DNA from: Poecilobothrus nobilitatus
Lineage: Eukaryota > Arthropoda > Insecta > Diptera > Dolichopodidae
Direction of reading: 5' to 3'
NCBI GenBank assembly: GCA_947095535.1
Contig: OX352772.1
Coordinates: 190,556,198 to 190,620,197, forward strand
Length of the DNA stretch: 64,000 nucleotides
This document shows positions 53,749-64,000 of the stretch, one piece after another. Position 1 is the stretch's first letter. Each line of letters begins with the position of its first letter. Below the pieces are notes generated by a model. The model did no database searches and was not told where the DNA came from. It was given only the letters and a program-made list of their open reading frames with translations. The translations under genes were made by a program, and so were the position numbers.

Positions 53749-54035
53749 CGAGGAAGAATACAGTTGCCTTTGTCAACTCTTAGATACTCGTACGACGCGA
53801 TAGTATGCCTATCACTCTGCTTATAATATTATTTTTTTAATTTTTTAGTATTTTAAAATAATTTGGGTGAAATTTTATAATTTCTAGAACTGTGGGTTGT
53901 ACATGTATTCAAACTATATGTTTATACATTCTTCAAAAGCAGATTCTAACCTTCCAAATAACGATTATCTATGTAACTTTTCCAAATATGCTATAGTACC
54001 ATTTAATACTAAGCGGCAAATGTATAATGCCTAAG
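53749..54035 (-). mobile_element. HINE-2 3'-end fragment, inverted, joined tail to tail
   Basis: Begins exactly at a HINE-2 3' terminus (CGAGGAAGAATACAG on the plus strand), followed by the hairpin (53763-53780) and about 250 bp of the 3' region in reverse. Together with copy 2 it makes a large imperfect palindrome (arms about 53640-53745 and 53825-54000). Confidence 0.75.
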
Positions 54036-54525
54036 TTTAATAATTTATACTATACATATGTATAAATTATTTATCGTACGGTATAAAAAATGTGAAGAAT
54101 TGACTTTTGTGGAATTTTGAGGGGCTGTAAGTCCGGAACCCTATATAATTAAAAAAACCCGTTAACATACGTAAAAATATATTATTGAACCTTTAATTTT
54201 CATGTCTTGCCGAGGAAAAATTTTTACAGGTGCCTAAGTTACAGGTGCCTGAAAATAGCAAATTTTCAATTTTTGAGGAGTAATAACTCTTAAAGAGGGG
54301 GCGCTACCAGAAAATTTTTTGAGGGAACATACTAATTCTAAAAGTTCTTTCTTGTCTTAAAATTTCAGGTTCTTATCTCAAAACGTACCGGAGTTATGAA
54401 AAAAGAAATATCATGCAAAATTTGGTTTTAACATAACGGTAAATTTAAACAGTAAATTACAAGCTATTGCATAATTTTGATATTGTCTTATGGAGATAAC
54501 AAAAATTCCGGTCTTCTAGTGTTTT
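54036..54525 (-). mobile_element. HINE-3 fragment
   Basis: From about 54085 the plus strand is the reverse complement of HINE-3 text at about 62510-62880 (TAACTTAGGCACCTGT region, CTCCGG(C/T)AC, TTTACCGTTATG). It is truncated on both sides and abuts the 5' end of the next HINE-2. The same fragment precedes HINE-2 at 59955-60165, as part of the segmental duplication. Confidence 0.65.
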
Positions 54526-56059
54526 TATACCCGTACGATAGGATCGGGTATAATAAAATTACTCCTCCGTTTGTAACACCTCGAAATAAGCGAGCTAGAT
54601 ATACCTTCAAAGGTATGGATCTTATCTTAAAATTCTAAGAAATTTGAGCCATGTCCGTCCGTCACTCAGCACGCTAACTCAAAAACTAAGAAAGCTAGAA
54701 TCTTGAAATTTACACAAAATAATCTGAGAGTAATTTGTAGCTTTCCTATTTTTTTTTTGGTTGAGTTTGGACCAAAACTTAGGGTAGCTCTCGAACATCT
54801 AACTTTTAGATCCCCACATTTTTTTTTAAATAGAGCTATGCAATTTTAACTGCTGATAGATCTCACAAAAATATTAATTTTATTTTTAATAACTTTTTTT
54901 TGTAGCCCCACCCGTTACGGAGCTACAGCTCCCCAAAGGTTCAAAAAAGCTCTATATTTAAATTGTTATAGCACAAGTTGTATAAGGTATATCTTCATTT
55001 TGAAAACGCCCAACGATTACTACTTTTATTAGCTTTAAAAGTATACATACAATAAATATATATTTGTGGCACCACACGGTGTCTTAATTTACCGTTATGC
55101 GAAACTAAAATTTTGCAAAATTCTTTAACCCTTCTATCTCATTTCAGAAATTCAGAAATTTAACCCGTCATTTCAGAAATTTTTTTTGTATCACCCCCCG
55201 TTTAGGAGCTGTAAGGGTCAAAAACTGAAAATTTCCAATTTTTAAACACCTGTAACTTGAACACCTGTTATAATTTTTTGAAGTAATACACAAAAATTAA
55301 AACTTCAATATTATACTCTTATTTCTGTTAACAACTTTTTTTAATAATATATGGTTACTTTATAATTGACGAAAGTGTTACTTGATTTTTTCAAATTTTA
55401 ACAAATTTCTTCAATAAATTTTTTGCATTTGTTTTACTCGATAATTTGAAATTGTTGAGGATATGGTGCATAGTACAAAAAAATGTAAATAAATAAACAA
55501 CATAACGGTTGCTTGACGAATTTTTATTATTTATATGATATTGATATATATACATACTTATTTAATATCATGTTTATTTACAATATATCATATATGTCAC
55601 TAGTGAATGAATGATAAGAGTATAGATGTATATTATATAGCGCCGTATTTACATACATATATGTATTTTATTGTACTTATAAGAAATTATCCTGTCAATG
55701 GAATATATAAATATAATATAATATAATATTTAAAATTATATTTATTATTTTGTACTAAGTAAATTTAATATACATTTACCGCTTAGTATTAAATGGTACT
55801 ATAGAATATTTGAAAAAGTGTTGGATTGATAATCGTTATGTGGAAGGTTAGAATCTGCTTTTGAAAAATGTACATATAAACATATAGTTTGAATATATGT
55901 ACAACCCATACTTCTAGAAATTATAAAATTCACCCAAATTATTTTAAAATACTAAAGTATTAAAAAAATAATATTGTAAGCAGAGTGACAGGCTGTGAAC
56001 ATGTATAACGGTTCGTACGGGTATCTAAGAGTTGACAAAGGCAACTGTATTCTTCCTCG
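54526..56059 (+). mobile_element. HINE-2 copy 3, complete
   Basis: Both ends are present: the 5' hairpin at 54527-54553 and, at the 3' end, CGTACGGGTATCTAAGAG with the AGTTG/CAACT hairpin (about 56029-56045). The terminus GTATTCTTCCTCG is at 56059. After a GCCATGTCCGTCCGTC stretch the core carries GAGCTACAGCTCCCCAAAGG, the CACCTGTAACTTGAACACCT motif and a short AATATAATATAATAT tract. It sits in the BEL leader. The copy at 60166-61697 is its duplicate, differing at only a few per cent of positions. Confidence 0.85.
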
Positions 56060-56611
56060 TTTTTTATTATTTTTTTTTTATCGTTTTTACAAAATTTGAA
56101 ATTTCACTGTCTTTACTTATAATTTATCTTATAAAATTTCAAAAGTCGCTCTTTTTAACTAGCTCAAAAATTGAAAATCTTTTATATAATTCACACTTAA
56201 CATTCATAAAATTAAACATAAAATCAAAAAAAACTTAAATCATCTCTATTTTATTTGTTTAATTTTTTTTTTTTTTTTTTTGTTTTACTTTTTTTTGTAT
56301 ATTGTGATCAATATCTTTTATAGAATTTTATGATTATAATTATTACTAAAATATTTTAATTTTAATTCTTCTTATAAAATTTCAAAAGTCACTGTTCTTT
56401 AATTAGTTCAAAAGTTGCAAATCTTTTATGTACTTTAACTCACATTTAGCATTCAAATTAAAAAAAACGTACATCTTCTGTATTTTTTTTTTTTTACCCT
56501 ATTTTTTTTATATACTGAATATTTAATATGTTTAATATTATAACTTTAATATTTTATATTATTTTAAGACAATATTATCTTTAATATTATCCGGCGCGAA
56601 GGACCAAAAAA
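56060..56611 (-). other. BEL leader, LTR-proximal part, with primer-binding site
   Basis: T-rich leader with two similar blocks (TAAAATTTCAAAAGTC(G/A)CT... at about 56131 and 56375), about 245 bp apart. The end nearest the LTR holds the primer-binding site. The chance frame at 56032-56238 has no motif. The region recurs at 63002-63538. Confidence 0.6.
56591..56606 (-). promoter_or_regulatory. BEL primer-binding site
   Basis: The minus strand reads TGGTCCTTCGCGCCGG, five bases after the 5' LTR. TGGTCCTTCGAGCCGGA, complementary to tRNA-Arg, is the usual BEL/Pao (roo-type) primer site as I recall it; one base differs. Confidence 0.8.
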
Positions 56612-57419
56612 TGTTTGTTGAAAAACATAAATAAAAAAATGTTTTAATTTAATATAATTCAAAAAGAACTGTTCAAATTCAAAAAAAATGTTCAATTCAA
56701 TCAAAAAAAAATGAATATTCACTACTTTTAATAAGTTAATAATGCAATGTTATTTTTATGCTGAAATTGAAAACGCAATGTTTTTTTTTTTTTTTTAATA
56801 AAACGCACTGTTTTATTTCTAATTTAATTATTTTATTTTAGCAACCCTTTTTTACGACTCTACGATAAATTATTTTATACGATTAATTCATAAAACTTGA
56901 GTTATACGGTTCAGGACTAACGTTTAACCTAAGTTCAGTAACCTTCAATTTAAAGTACATAATAAAGTGAAACAAAAAAAAACAAAGTATATAAAAAACA
57001 TATGTTGTGTACATAAAAAGTTAAAATCATTGAATATATAAAAAAATATAAAATTATTGTGAATTAAATTAATTTTAGTTAATGTAACTCACATCGTGTG
57101 TCCCAAAATGAAACAATTATATTTTGACAATTTCTATCTAATATTGTGAATTTGTTTGGTTTTGACAATTAATGTAAGTATCAATAATACTTTAAAGGAA
57201 AATGTAAACATAAAATTTTAATTTTTATGTATATAAAAAAGAATAAAGATGATGTTTCCAGATGTTGTATGCTGATTGTTATCAGGATTTAACCATCACT
57301 CAGGGGCCAGGATTCAACCTTTACTCAGATAAGTATTTTTGTTTTATTTAAGTTACATGATTCTTTGTGTGTTTTTTTTTTCTTTATTTTCAGATGCTGA
57401 GTATAGTGAAGATGGAATA
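56612..57419 (-). repeat. BEL 5' LTR
   Basis: 808 bp; plus-strand start TGTTTGTTGAAAAAC, end GATGGAATA. It matches the 3' LTR along its length and the partial LTR at 63539-64000. The last bases (AATA) differ from the expected AACA by one change. Confidence 0.9.
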
Positions 57420-57423
57420 GAGG

Positions 57424-59145
57424 TGCGTCACTTTTTGATTACATTTTAAGTACTAACCTTCTTATCTTGTAACATTGGCAGAGAACCTACCTTTGTTACT
57501 AGTAATAGGCAAGAAGTCCTAGACATAACCTTAGTTTCGGACTTCATTTATTCTAAAATAAACGGAAAGTTTCTGATGAGCATTCCTTTTCAGATCACAG
57601 ATACCTTGAGTTCAGTCTGGACGAAAGTCCTCCAATAATGTCAGTCTATCGAAATCTTAAGAGAACTGACTGGAACACATATAGAGAGGACTTAAAATCA
57701 ACCTTGGTGGAATGACGAAATCAAAGCTCCAAAAGAAGATAGTAAGAAGGAGTTTTAATAATGCCAAAAAAACAAATGAGGTACAGGAGCTCATAAAATG
57801 GCTCTTAGTCAGTACAAAAAAGCACTTAAAGGGCGAAAAGAAACACCTGAAGACTATTTTGCGGATGTATACAAAACGTCTCCGAGACATCTAGACTTAG
57901 GAAAATCCTATCGACAAACCCCATTGTCCCCAGTTTCTTAAAAGAGAGGATGGCAGCTGAGCTACCACAAGCGAGGAGTCGTTGGAATTACTTTTAAAAA
58001 GCCATTTTCCTGGGTGCACAAATAATAGCTCAGAGGTGGCTTGTCTTATGAATCCTGCCCCTACTATCTCAGAGGTGGTGGTTACAGGAGACAAACTACA
58101 ATAGGCTATAGATAGTTTCAAGCCATTCAAGTCAAGTGGACCGAATTATATTATACCCGCTGAGATTCAGCAAACTTCTTCTACTACCCTGGCTTGGCTA
58201 AAAAGCATTTTCTGTGGTTATCTTAATTTGGGGCATACAAGCCTTACAAGGCTGTCATCCTTCCTTCTAAAAAACTTTAGAAAGATTGACCGATATCCAT
58301 ATCTGCTGCAACTTAGATAAAAATCTGTTGTCAGCCTCTCAACATGCTTACTGTAAAAGAAAGTCAATGGTAAACTGCACTACACACCTTGACTAGCTCG
58401 ATTGAAAGATCCTTAAATTGCAAAGAGTATACTCTTGCAGCATTTATAGACTTTGAGGGAGCGTTTAATAACGTCAATCAGGCAGCAATTGCAGATGCAC
58501 TCATAAGCCTAAGAGAAACGGAGCAAAGAGCACTGATGATATGCTAAATAGCAGGGCCATCAGTGTCAACATAGGCAACGCTTCTGCAAAAAGGTTTGGG
58601 AAAAGAGGGACTCCGCAAGGAGGGAGGCGATCTCCCCTTCTTTGGAATATGATGGTAAACAAACTGCTTAAAATCCTGGAAGAGGCATGCCGCACGCCTA
58701 TGCGGACGATGTTGCTGTCGTTGTCAGTGGCAAGTTCCTAAAGTCTCAGGGACGTTTTGCAACTTGCACTAAACAAAATTACAACATGGGCTACAGACTT
58801 TTAGTAAATCCGCAGAAAACCAAACTGAAACCGAACCGTGAGAGTTGGAACTCGAACACAGTGATGACCTTCGAAGGAGTACAATTCTACACGGATGGTT
58901 GAAAAATGAATATGAATAATTCTACATGGTTCAAAAATGTCTTCTCAGATAATCTGAAAATCAGTCATAATTTCCGATTACCAGACCATTGTATCGTTTT
59001 TCAAGCGGAAATTATTACAATTCAAGAAGCCTTGATTTTACTGAATAGAAGAATTTTGACGGTAAAACAAGTACGCATTCTGTCAGATAGTCAGACTGCG
59101 TTTTCTTAACGACATGGCCAGGCAGTTTAGCATTCAGCTTTGCTC
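57424..59145 (+). pseudogene. LINE-F ORF2 right part: endonuclease end, RT and RNase H (LOA-like)
   Basis: The endonuclease resumes with SLFDYILSTN, then EPTFVTSNRQEVLDITLVSD and SDEHSFSDHRYLEFSLDE (Ser-Asp-His). RT blocks are FKPFKSSGPNYIIPAEIQ (about 58115-58165), TLAAFIDFEGAFNNVNQAAI (58433-58490), GTPQGGRRSPLLWNMMVNKL (58610-58665) and HAYADDVAVVVSGK (58690-58730, catalytic box intact). Soon after the thumb (58860) the text passes directly to RNase H (FEGVQFYTDG, then VFQAEIITIQEALILL and RILSDSQTAFS). A stretch between RT and RNase H and the RNase H C-terminus are therefore missing. EN-RT-RNase H with TPQGG fits the LOA/I/R1 group. Many stops and shifts. Confidence 0.8.
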
Positions 59146-59154
59146 CCAAGTAAC

Positions 59155-59480
59155 AAAATTTATCTCATAAGACTCTAGTAGAGTGCTATGAGAGTTAATT
59201 ATGGGTGTATTAGTCTCATAAAATACTCTTGAAGAATTCTATAAGTGTCTTATGAGATCGTTATAAGAGTTAAAGGGCGCAGTTATGAGAGTAAATTAAC
59301 ACTCATAACAAGTCTTTAGCTCTCATTTTAAGAGTTTTAAAAGTATATCACTCTCATAAGAAAACTACTATGAGAGTATTGAAAAACTCTCATAATGTAC
59401 TCAAAAGGGTGTTATAATAGTAACTTATTCTTGTTATGAGTGCTGGTTTCTCTTTATGAGTGTTGTTAGAAAGAGAAACC
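59155..59480. repeat. Cluster of about a dozen TTATGAGAGT/ACTCTCATAA motifs in both orientations
   Basis: Within 325 bp the motif (T/C)TATGAGAG(T) or its complement, or a one-base variant such as TTATGAGTG, appears about every 25 bp. Examples are near 59163, 59189, 59214, 59249, 59283, 59299, 59323, 59351, 59369, 59386, 59435 and 59455. It ends with an 11-bp perfect hairpin (GGTTTCTCTTT at 59445-59455 with AAAGAGAAACC at 59470-59480). It starts where LINE-F stops. Clustered short motifs in both directions are typical of transposase-binding subterminal repeats of DNA transposons; identity unknown. Confidence 0.7.
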
Positions 59481-59954
59481 AACATATTATAAAATAAATG
59501 TATTCGTTTTACTTTTTAGAAATATTGTGGCGATTAAACAAAGTATAATATGTATGATTAATTATATGTGTGTGTTTAATATCATAAATAAGTATACATA
59601 TGTAAGAATTTAATATGAACATAAAATTATAGGAGACTAAAATGACTTTTTCGTCAAGAATATAAGCCAAAATTATACTGCCATTGAAATTTTATTAATA
59701 AAAGTAAGCATTTTAGGTCGAAAAAAAGTAACGCGCCCTAAAAATAATCTAAATTTAAAAAATTTAAATAATTCTTTTTTAACCCTTTAGAGTCTTATTA
59801 TTCTACTTTAAACCATATATCTGATAATTTGAGTAAAACTAAATGTAGTAGTATATACATTTCAATTAAAGCTAAGTTATATTGAACTTAAGCTATAATT
59901 TTGCGTTTTAATAATTTAAATTTAATCATTTTTACAATAAATATTTTTTCATAT
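59481..59954. other. AT-rich spacer
   Basis: No coding, RNA or repeat signal recognised. It may belong to the same unknown element as the motif cluster before it. Confidence 0.5.
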
Positions 59955-60165
59955 TTTTTGAGAAAACTTATACTAATTCTAAAAGGTCTTTCTTGTCTCA
60001 AAATTTCAGGTTCTTATCTCAAAACGTGCCGGAGTTATGAAAAAAGAAATATCATGCAAAATTTGGTTTTAACATAACGGTAAATTTAAACAGTAAATTG
60101 CAAACTATTGCATAATTTTGATATTGTCTTATGGAAATAACAAAAATTCCGGTCTTCTAGTGCTT
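59955..60165 (-). mobile_element. HINE-3 fragment (duplicate of 54315-54525)
   Basis: Reverse complement of the HINE-3 core (text such as CTCAAAACGTGCCGGAGTTATG and TTTACCGTTATG in reverse). It is nearly identical to 54315-54525 and marks the left limit of the segmental duplication. Confidence 0.7.
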
Positions 60166-61697
60166 TTATACCCGTACGATAGGATCGGGTATAATAAAAT
60201 TACTCCTCCGTTTGTAACACCGCGAAATAAGCGAGCTAGATATACCTTCAAAGGTATGGATCGGATCAGAAAAAAATTCTAAGACGTTTGAGCCATGTCC
60301 GTCCGTCAGCACGCTAACTCAAAAACTAAGAAAGCTAGAATCTTGAAATTTACACAAAATATTCTGAGAGTAATTTGTAGGTTCCCTTTTTTTTTGGTTG
60401 AGTTTGGACCAAAACTTAGGGTAGCTCTCGAACACCTAACTTTTAGATCCCCACATTTTTTTTGAAATAGAGCTATGCAATTTTAACTGCTGATAGATCT
60501 CACAAAAATATTAATTTTATTTTTAATAACTTTTTTTTGTAGCCCCACCCGTTACGGAGCTACAGCTCCCCAAAGGTTCAAAAAAGCTCTATATTTAAAT
60601 TGTTATAGCACAAGTTGTATAAGGTATATCTTCATTTTGAAAACGCCCAACGATTACTACTTTTATTAGCTTTAAAAGTATATATACAATAAATATATAT
60701 TTGTGGCACCACACGGTGTCTTAATTTACCGTTATGCGAAACTAAAATTTTGCAAAATTCTTTAACCCTTCTATCTCATTTCAGAAATTCAGAAATTTAA
60801 CCCGTCATTTCAGAAATTTTTTTTGTATCACCCCCCGTTTAGGAGCTGTAAGGGGTCAAAAACTGAAAATTTCCAATTTTTAAACACCTGTAACTTGAAC
60901 ACCTGTTATAATTTTTTTGAAGTAATACACAAAAATTAAAGCTTCAATATTATACTCTTATTTCTGTTAACAACTTTTTTTAATAATATATGGTTACTTT
61001 ATAATTGACGAAAGTGTTACTTGATTTTTTCAAATTTTAACAAATTTCTTCAATAAATTTTTTGCATTTGTTTTACTCGATAATTTGAAATTATTGAGGA
61101 TATGATGCATAGTACAAAAAAATGTAAATAAATAAACAACATAACGGTTGCTTGAAGAATTTTTATTATTTATATGATATTGATATATATACATACTTAT
61201 ATAATATCATGTTTATTTACAATATATCGTATATGTCACTAGTGAATGAATGATAAGAGTATAGATGTATATTATATAGCACCGTATTTACATACATATA
61301 TGTATTTTATTGTACTTATAAGAAATTATCCTGTCAATGGAATATTTAAATATAATATAATATAATATTTAAAATTATATTTATTATTTTGTACTAAGTA
61401 AATTTAATATACATTTACCGCTTAGTATTAAATGGTACTATAGAATATTTGAAAAAGTGTTGGATTGATAATCGTTATGTGGAAAGTTAGAATCTGCTTT
61501 TGAAGAATGTACATATAAACATATAGTTTGAATATATGTACAACCCATACTTCTAGAAATTATAAAATTCACCCAAATTATTTTAAAATACTAAAATATT
61601 AAAAAAATAATATTGTAAGCAGAGTGACAGGCTGTGAACATACTAACGGTTCGTACGGGTATCTAAGAGTTGACAAAGGCAACTGTATTCTTCCTCG
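60166..61697 (+). mobile_element. HINE-2 copy 4, complete
   Basis: Complete element with 5' hairpin (60167-60194), GCCATGTCCGTCCGTC, core and 3' hairpin (about 61667-61684), ending GTATTCTTCCTCG at 61697. It is nearly identical to copy 3 because it lies in the duplicated segment. Confidence 0.85.
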
Positions 61698-61702
61698 TTT
61701 TT

Positions 61703-63001
61703 AGCACATTTCCAAAAAAATTTTGAAAAAATGTGCTTATTAGTTTCACTCTGTCCGTCCGTCCCTCCGTCCGTCTGTTTACAAAACTTCTACACCGTTA
61801 AAGATAGAGAAAAAAAATTTTAACCATAGGTAGGTCTCATAAAAAAAATAATTTTGTGGAACAACTTTTTCATGTAGCCCCCCCCATTACGGAGCTACAG
61901 CCCCACAAACTTTGAAAAAGCCCTATTTTTAAATGCATATATCTTATGTTCTGCTTAAGATTTTTTCAATCTGAAAACGTCATTTGACAGGTATTTCTTT
62001 TATCTTTGTAAATTAATATCAAAATTATACAATTTTTTAAAATTTAGTATTTAAATTTACCGTTATGTGAAAACCAAATTTTGCATGATTTTTCTACTTT
62101 CATAACTCCGGCACGCTTCTAGATAGAAGCTTGAAATTTAGGCAAGAAAGAACTTTTAGAATTAGCATAAGTTTGCTCAGAAAATTTTTTCGGACCACCC
62201 CCTGTTTATGAGCTATTAGGGCTTAAAAATTGAAAATTTGCTATTTTTAAACACCTGTAACTTAGGAACCTGTACACATTTTACTTCTGAAAGGTATAAA
62301 AATTAAAGCTACAATAATATATTTTTACGTGTGTTAAAGGTTTATTTTAATTGTAAAGGGTTCCAAAGTTCCAGCTCTTCAAAATTGCGAAAAAGCCCCA
62401 TTTTCAGATGTATATATCTCGGGCTCTGCGTAATAGTTTTGCAATCTAAAACCGCCAAAAGATCGAAAATTTTATTATCTATATAAAACAATATCAAAAT
62501 TATGTAATATTTTGTAATTTACTATTTAAATTTACCGTTATGTGAAAACCACATTTTGCATGAAATTTCTTTTTTCATAACTCCGGCACCCCTTTAGATA
62601 GAAACCTGAAATTTTGAGACAACAAAGAACTTTTAGAATTAGTATAAGTTTCCTCAGAAAATTTTTTGGTAACACCCCCTCTTTAAGAGTTATTACGTCT
62701 CAAAAATTGAAAATTTGCTATTTTTAGACACCTGTAACTTAGGCACCTGTACAAATTTTGTCTTCGGCAAGACATGAAAATTAAAGGTTGAATAATATAT
62801 TTTGACGTGTGTTAACGGCTTTTCTTAGTTATATAAGATTCCGGACTTACGGCTTCTCAAAATTTCAAAAATGTCCTATTTTCACTTTTATTCTTATTAC
62901 ATGAAATTTTCAAATTTTTGTGTAAGTCACTCTTCTAAACAGTTTGTATTGAGTTTTGGAAAAGTGCGCTTTTAAAAACCGTTGGTTTACATTCTACCTT
63001 G
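61703..63001 (+). mobile_element. HINE-3, complete, with a two-copy core repeat
   Basis: The 5' hairpin has arms AGCACATTT and AAATGTGCT (61703-61737). TCTGTCCGTCCGTCCCTCCG follows (about 61751). The core contains two tandem copies, about 480 bp apart, of a block running from TTACCGTTATGTGAAAACCA (about 62051 and 62533) through CACCTGTAACTTAG(G)(A/C)ACCTGTAC. Near the 3' end come the partial inverted arm AAAAGTGCGCT, a small hairpin (AAACC-GTT-GGTTT) and the terminus TTACATTCTACCTTG at 63001. The equivalent position in the duplicate (56060-56065) is an uninterrupted T run. The core is diverged from but alignable with HINE-2. Confidence 0.8.
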
Positions 63002-63538
63002 TTTATTATTTTTTTTTTATCGTTTTTACAAAATTTGAAATTTCACTGTCTTTACTTATAATTTATCTTATAAAATTTCAAAAGTCGCTCTTTTTAACTA
63101 GCTCAAAAATTGAAAATCTTTTATATAATTCACACTTAACATTCAAAATCAAAAAAAACTTAAATCATCTCTATTTTATTTGTTTAATTTTTTTTTTTTT
63201 TTTTTGTTTTACTTTTTTTTGTATATTGTGATCAATATCTTTTATAGAATTTTATGATTATAATTATTACTAAAATATTTTAATTTTAATTCTTCTTATA
63301 AAATTTCAAAAGTCACTGTTCTTTAATTAGTTCAAAAGTTGCAAATCTTTTATGTACTTTAAGTCACATTTAGCATTCAAATTAAAAAAAACGTACATCT
63401 TCTGTATTTTTTTTTTTTTTACCCTATTTTTTTTATATACTGAATATTTAATATGTTTAATATTATAACTTTAATATTTTATATCTTATTTTAAGACAAT
63501 ATTATCTTTAATATTATCCGGCGCGAAGGACCAAAAAA
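63002..63538 (-). other. Second copy of the BEL leader
   Basis: Matches 56061-56611 with few changes, including the primer-binding site at 63518-63533. The region shows no coding capacity. Confidence 0.8.
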
Positions 63539-64000
63539 TGTTTGTTGAAAAACATAAATAAAAAAATGTTTTAATTTAATATAATTCAAAAAGAACTGTT
63601 CAAATTCAAAAAAAATGTTCAATTCAATCAAAAAAAAATGAATATTCACTACTTTTAATAAGTTAATAATGCAATGTTATTTTTATGCTGAAATTGAAAA
63701 CGCAATGTTTTTTTTTTTTTTTTAATAAAACGCACTGTTTTATTTCTAATTTAATTATTTTATTTTAGCAACCCTTTTTTTACGACTCTACGATAAATTA
63801 TTTTATACGATTAATTCATAAAACTTGAGTTATACGGTTCAGGACTAACGTTTAATCCAAGTTCAGTAACCTTCAATTTAAAGTACATAATAAAGTGAAA
63901 CAAAAAAAACAAAGTATATAAAAAACATATGTTGTGTACATAAAAAGTTAAAATCATTGAATATATAAAAAAATATAAAATTATTGTGAATTAAATTAAT
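63539..64000 (-). repeat. BEL 5' LTR, second copy, cut by window end
   Basis: Starts TGTTTGTTGAAAAAC on the plus strand and follows 56612-57075 to the last base of the window. Whether it belongs to a second BEL element or only to a duplicated segment cannot be told here. Confidence 0.85.

Larger units (their letters stand above)
45627..57419 (-). mobile_element. BEL/Pao LTR retrotransposon, structurally complete, coding broken
   Basis: LTRs lie at 45627-46460 (3' LTR) and 56612-57419 (5' LTR), flanked by the 4-bp duplication GAGG (45623-45626 and 57420-57423). On the minus strand the order is 5' LTR, primer-binding site (56591-56606), leader, gag (from 52059), then pol with protease, RT, RNase H and integrase down to about 46940. 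A purine tract and 3' LTR follow. The leader carries about 3.6 kb of HINE-2/HINE-3 elements (52416-56059), which accounts for the unusual 11.8-kb length. It is inserted in LINE-F, whose frame is continuous across it. Confidence 0.9.

Noticed and set aside
56032..56238. Hydrophobic frame after HINE-2, repeated at 62956-63231
   Set aside because: Lies in the BEL leader and is duplicated with it; T-rich DNA without motif.
57657..57894. Overlapping small frames on both strands
   Set aside because: Plus strand is decayed LINE-F linker; minus strand is its shadow.
59155..59480. CRISPR-like array
   Set aside because: Motifs are 10 bp, in both orientations and irregularly spaced, in eukaryotic DNA.

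Overview
This window is a very AT-rich stretch of animal nuclear DNA with no recognisable host gene. Almost everything that can be identified is a transposable element, most of it decayed and much of it nested. The element mix (LINEs of several clades, a BEL/Pao and a Ty3/Gypsy retrotransposon, DINE-1-like elements with central tandem repeats, Polinton/Maverick capsid genes, tRNA-derived SINEs, TA-flanked MITEs) points to an insect, most likely a fly, in heterochromatin or a repeat-dense intergenic region. No species can be named from sequence alone.

Layout. 1-1000: 3' end of an I-clade-like LINE. 1321-2741: a Helitron-like, DINE-1-like element (called HINE-1 here) with six 147-bp tandem repeats. 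4.2-14.7 kb: an eroded Polinton (DNA polymerase B fragment at 4.2 kb; capsid-block fragments on the minus strand at 12.9-14.7 kb), split by a second Helitron-like family (HINE-2, 6146-11465) that itself carries an inserted LINE (LINE-C, about 6609-10711). 15.9 kb: R1/LOA-type LINE tail. 16.6-21.3 kb: LINE-A copy 1 (minus). 23.1-23.8 kb: a second, different DNA polymerase B relic. 24.2-28.3 kb: LINE-D (minus), Jockey-like, with a MITE inside. 28.5 kb: a SINE with a 16-bp target-site duplication. 29.2 kb: HINE-1 copy B. 30.7-34.0 kb: LINE-A copy 2 (plus), interrupted by a palindromic HINE-1 dimer. 35.0-39.7 kb: LINE-A copy 3 (plus), interrupted by a SINE that contains a MITE. 39.9-45.5 kb: LINE-E (minus), split by a 4.9-kb Gypsy element with both 160-bp LTRs. 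45.5-59.1 kb: LINE-F (plus, LOA-like), split by an 11.8-kb BEL/Pao element whose leader holds several HINE-2/HINE-3 elements. 60.0-64.0 kb: a duplicate of the 54.3-57.1 kb segment (BEL leader and LTR plus HINE-2), further interrupted by a complete HINE-3.

How the pieces fit. Three insertions can be dated relative to their hosts because conceptually removing them, with one target-duplication copy, restores continuity of the host LINE: the BEL element in LINE-F (GAGG duplicated), the SINE in LINE-A3 (AACCACAT duplicated) and the Gypsy element in LINE-E (TACAT duplicated). The most notable signal is a set of three Helitron-like non-autonomous families that share one architecture: a 5' hairpin, a GTCC-rich stretch, a large repeat-bearing core, an inverted copy of the 5' arm, a short 3' hairpin, and a related 3' terminus ending in T(T/C)G or TCG before a T. 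Several copies are inverted dimers with both 3' ends facing outward. All functions given are read from motifs; no database search was possible.
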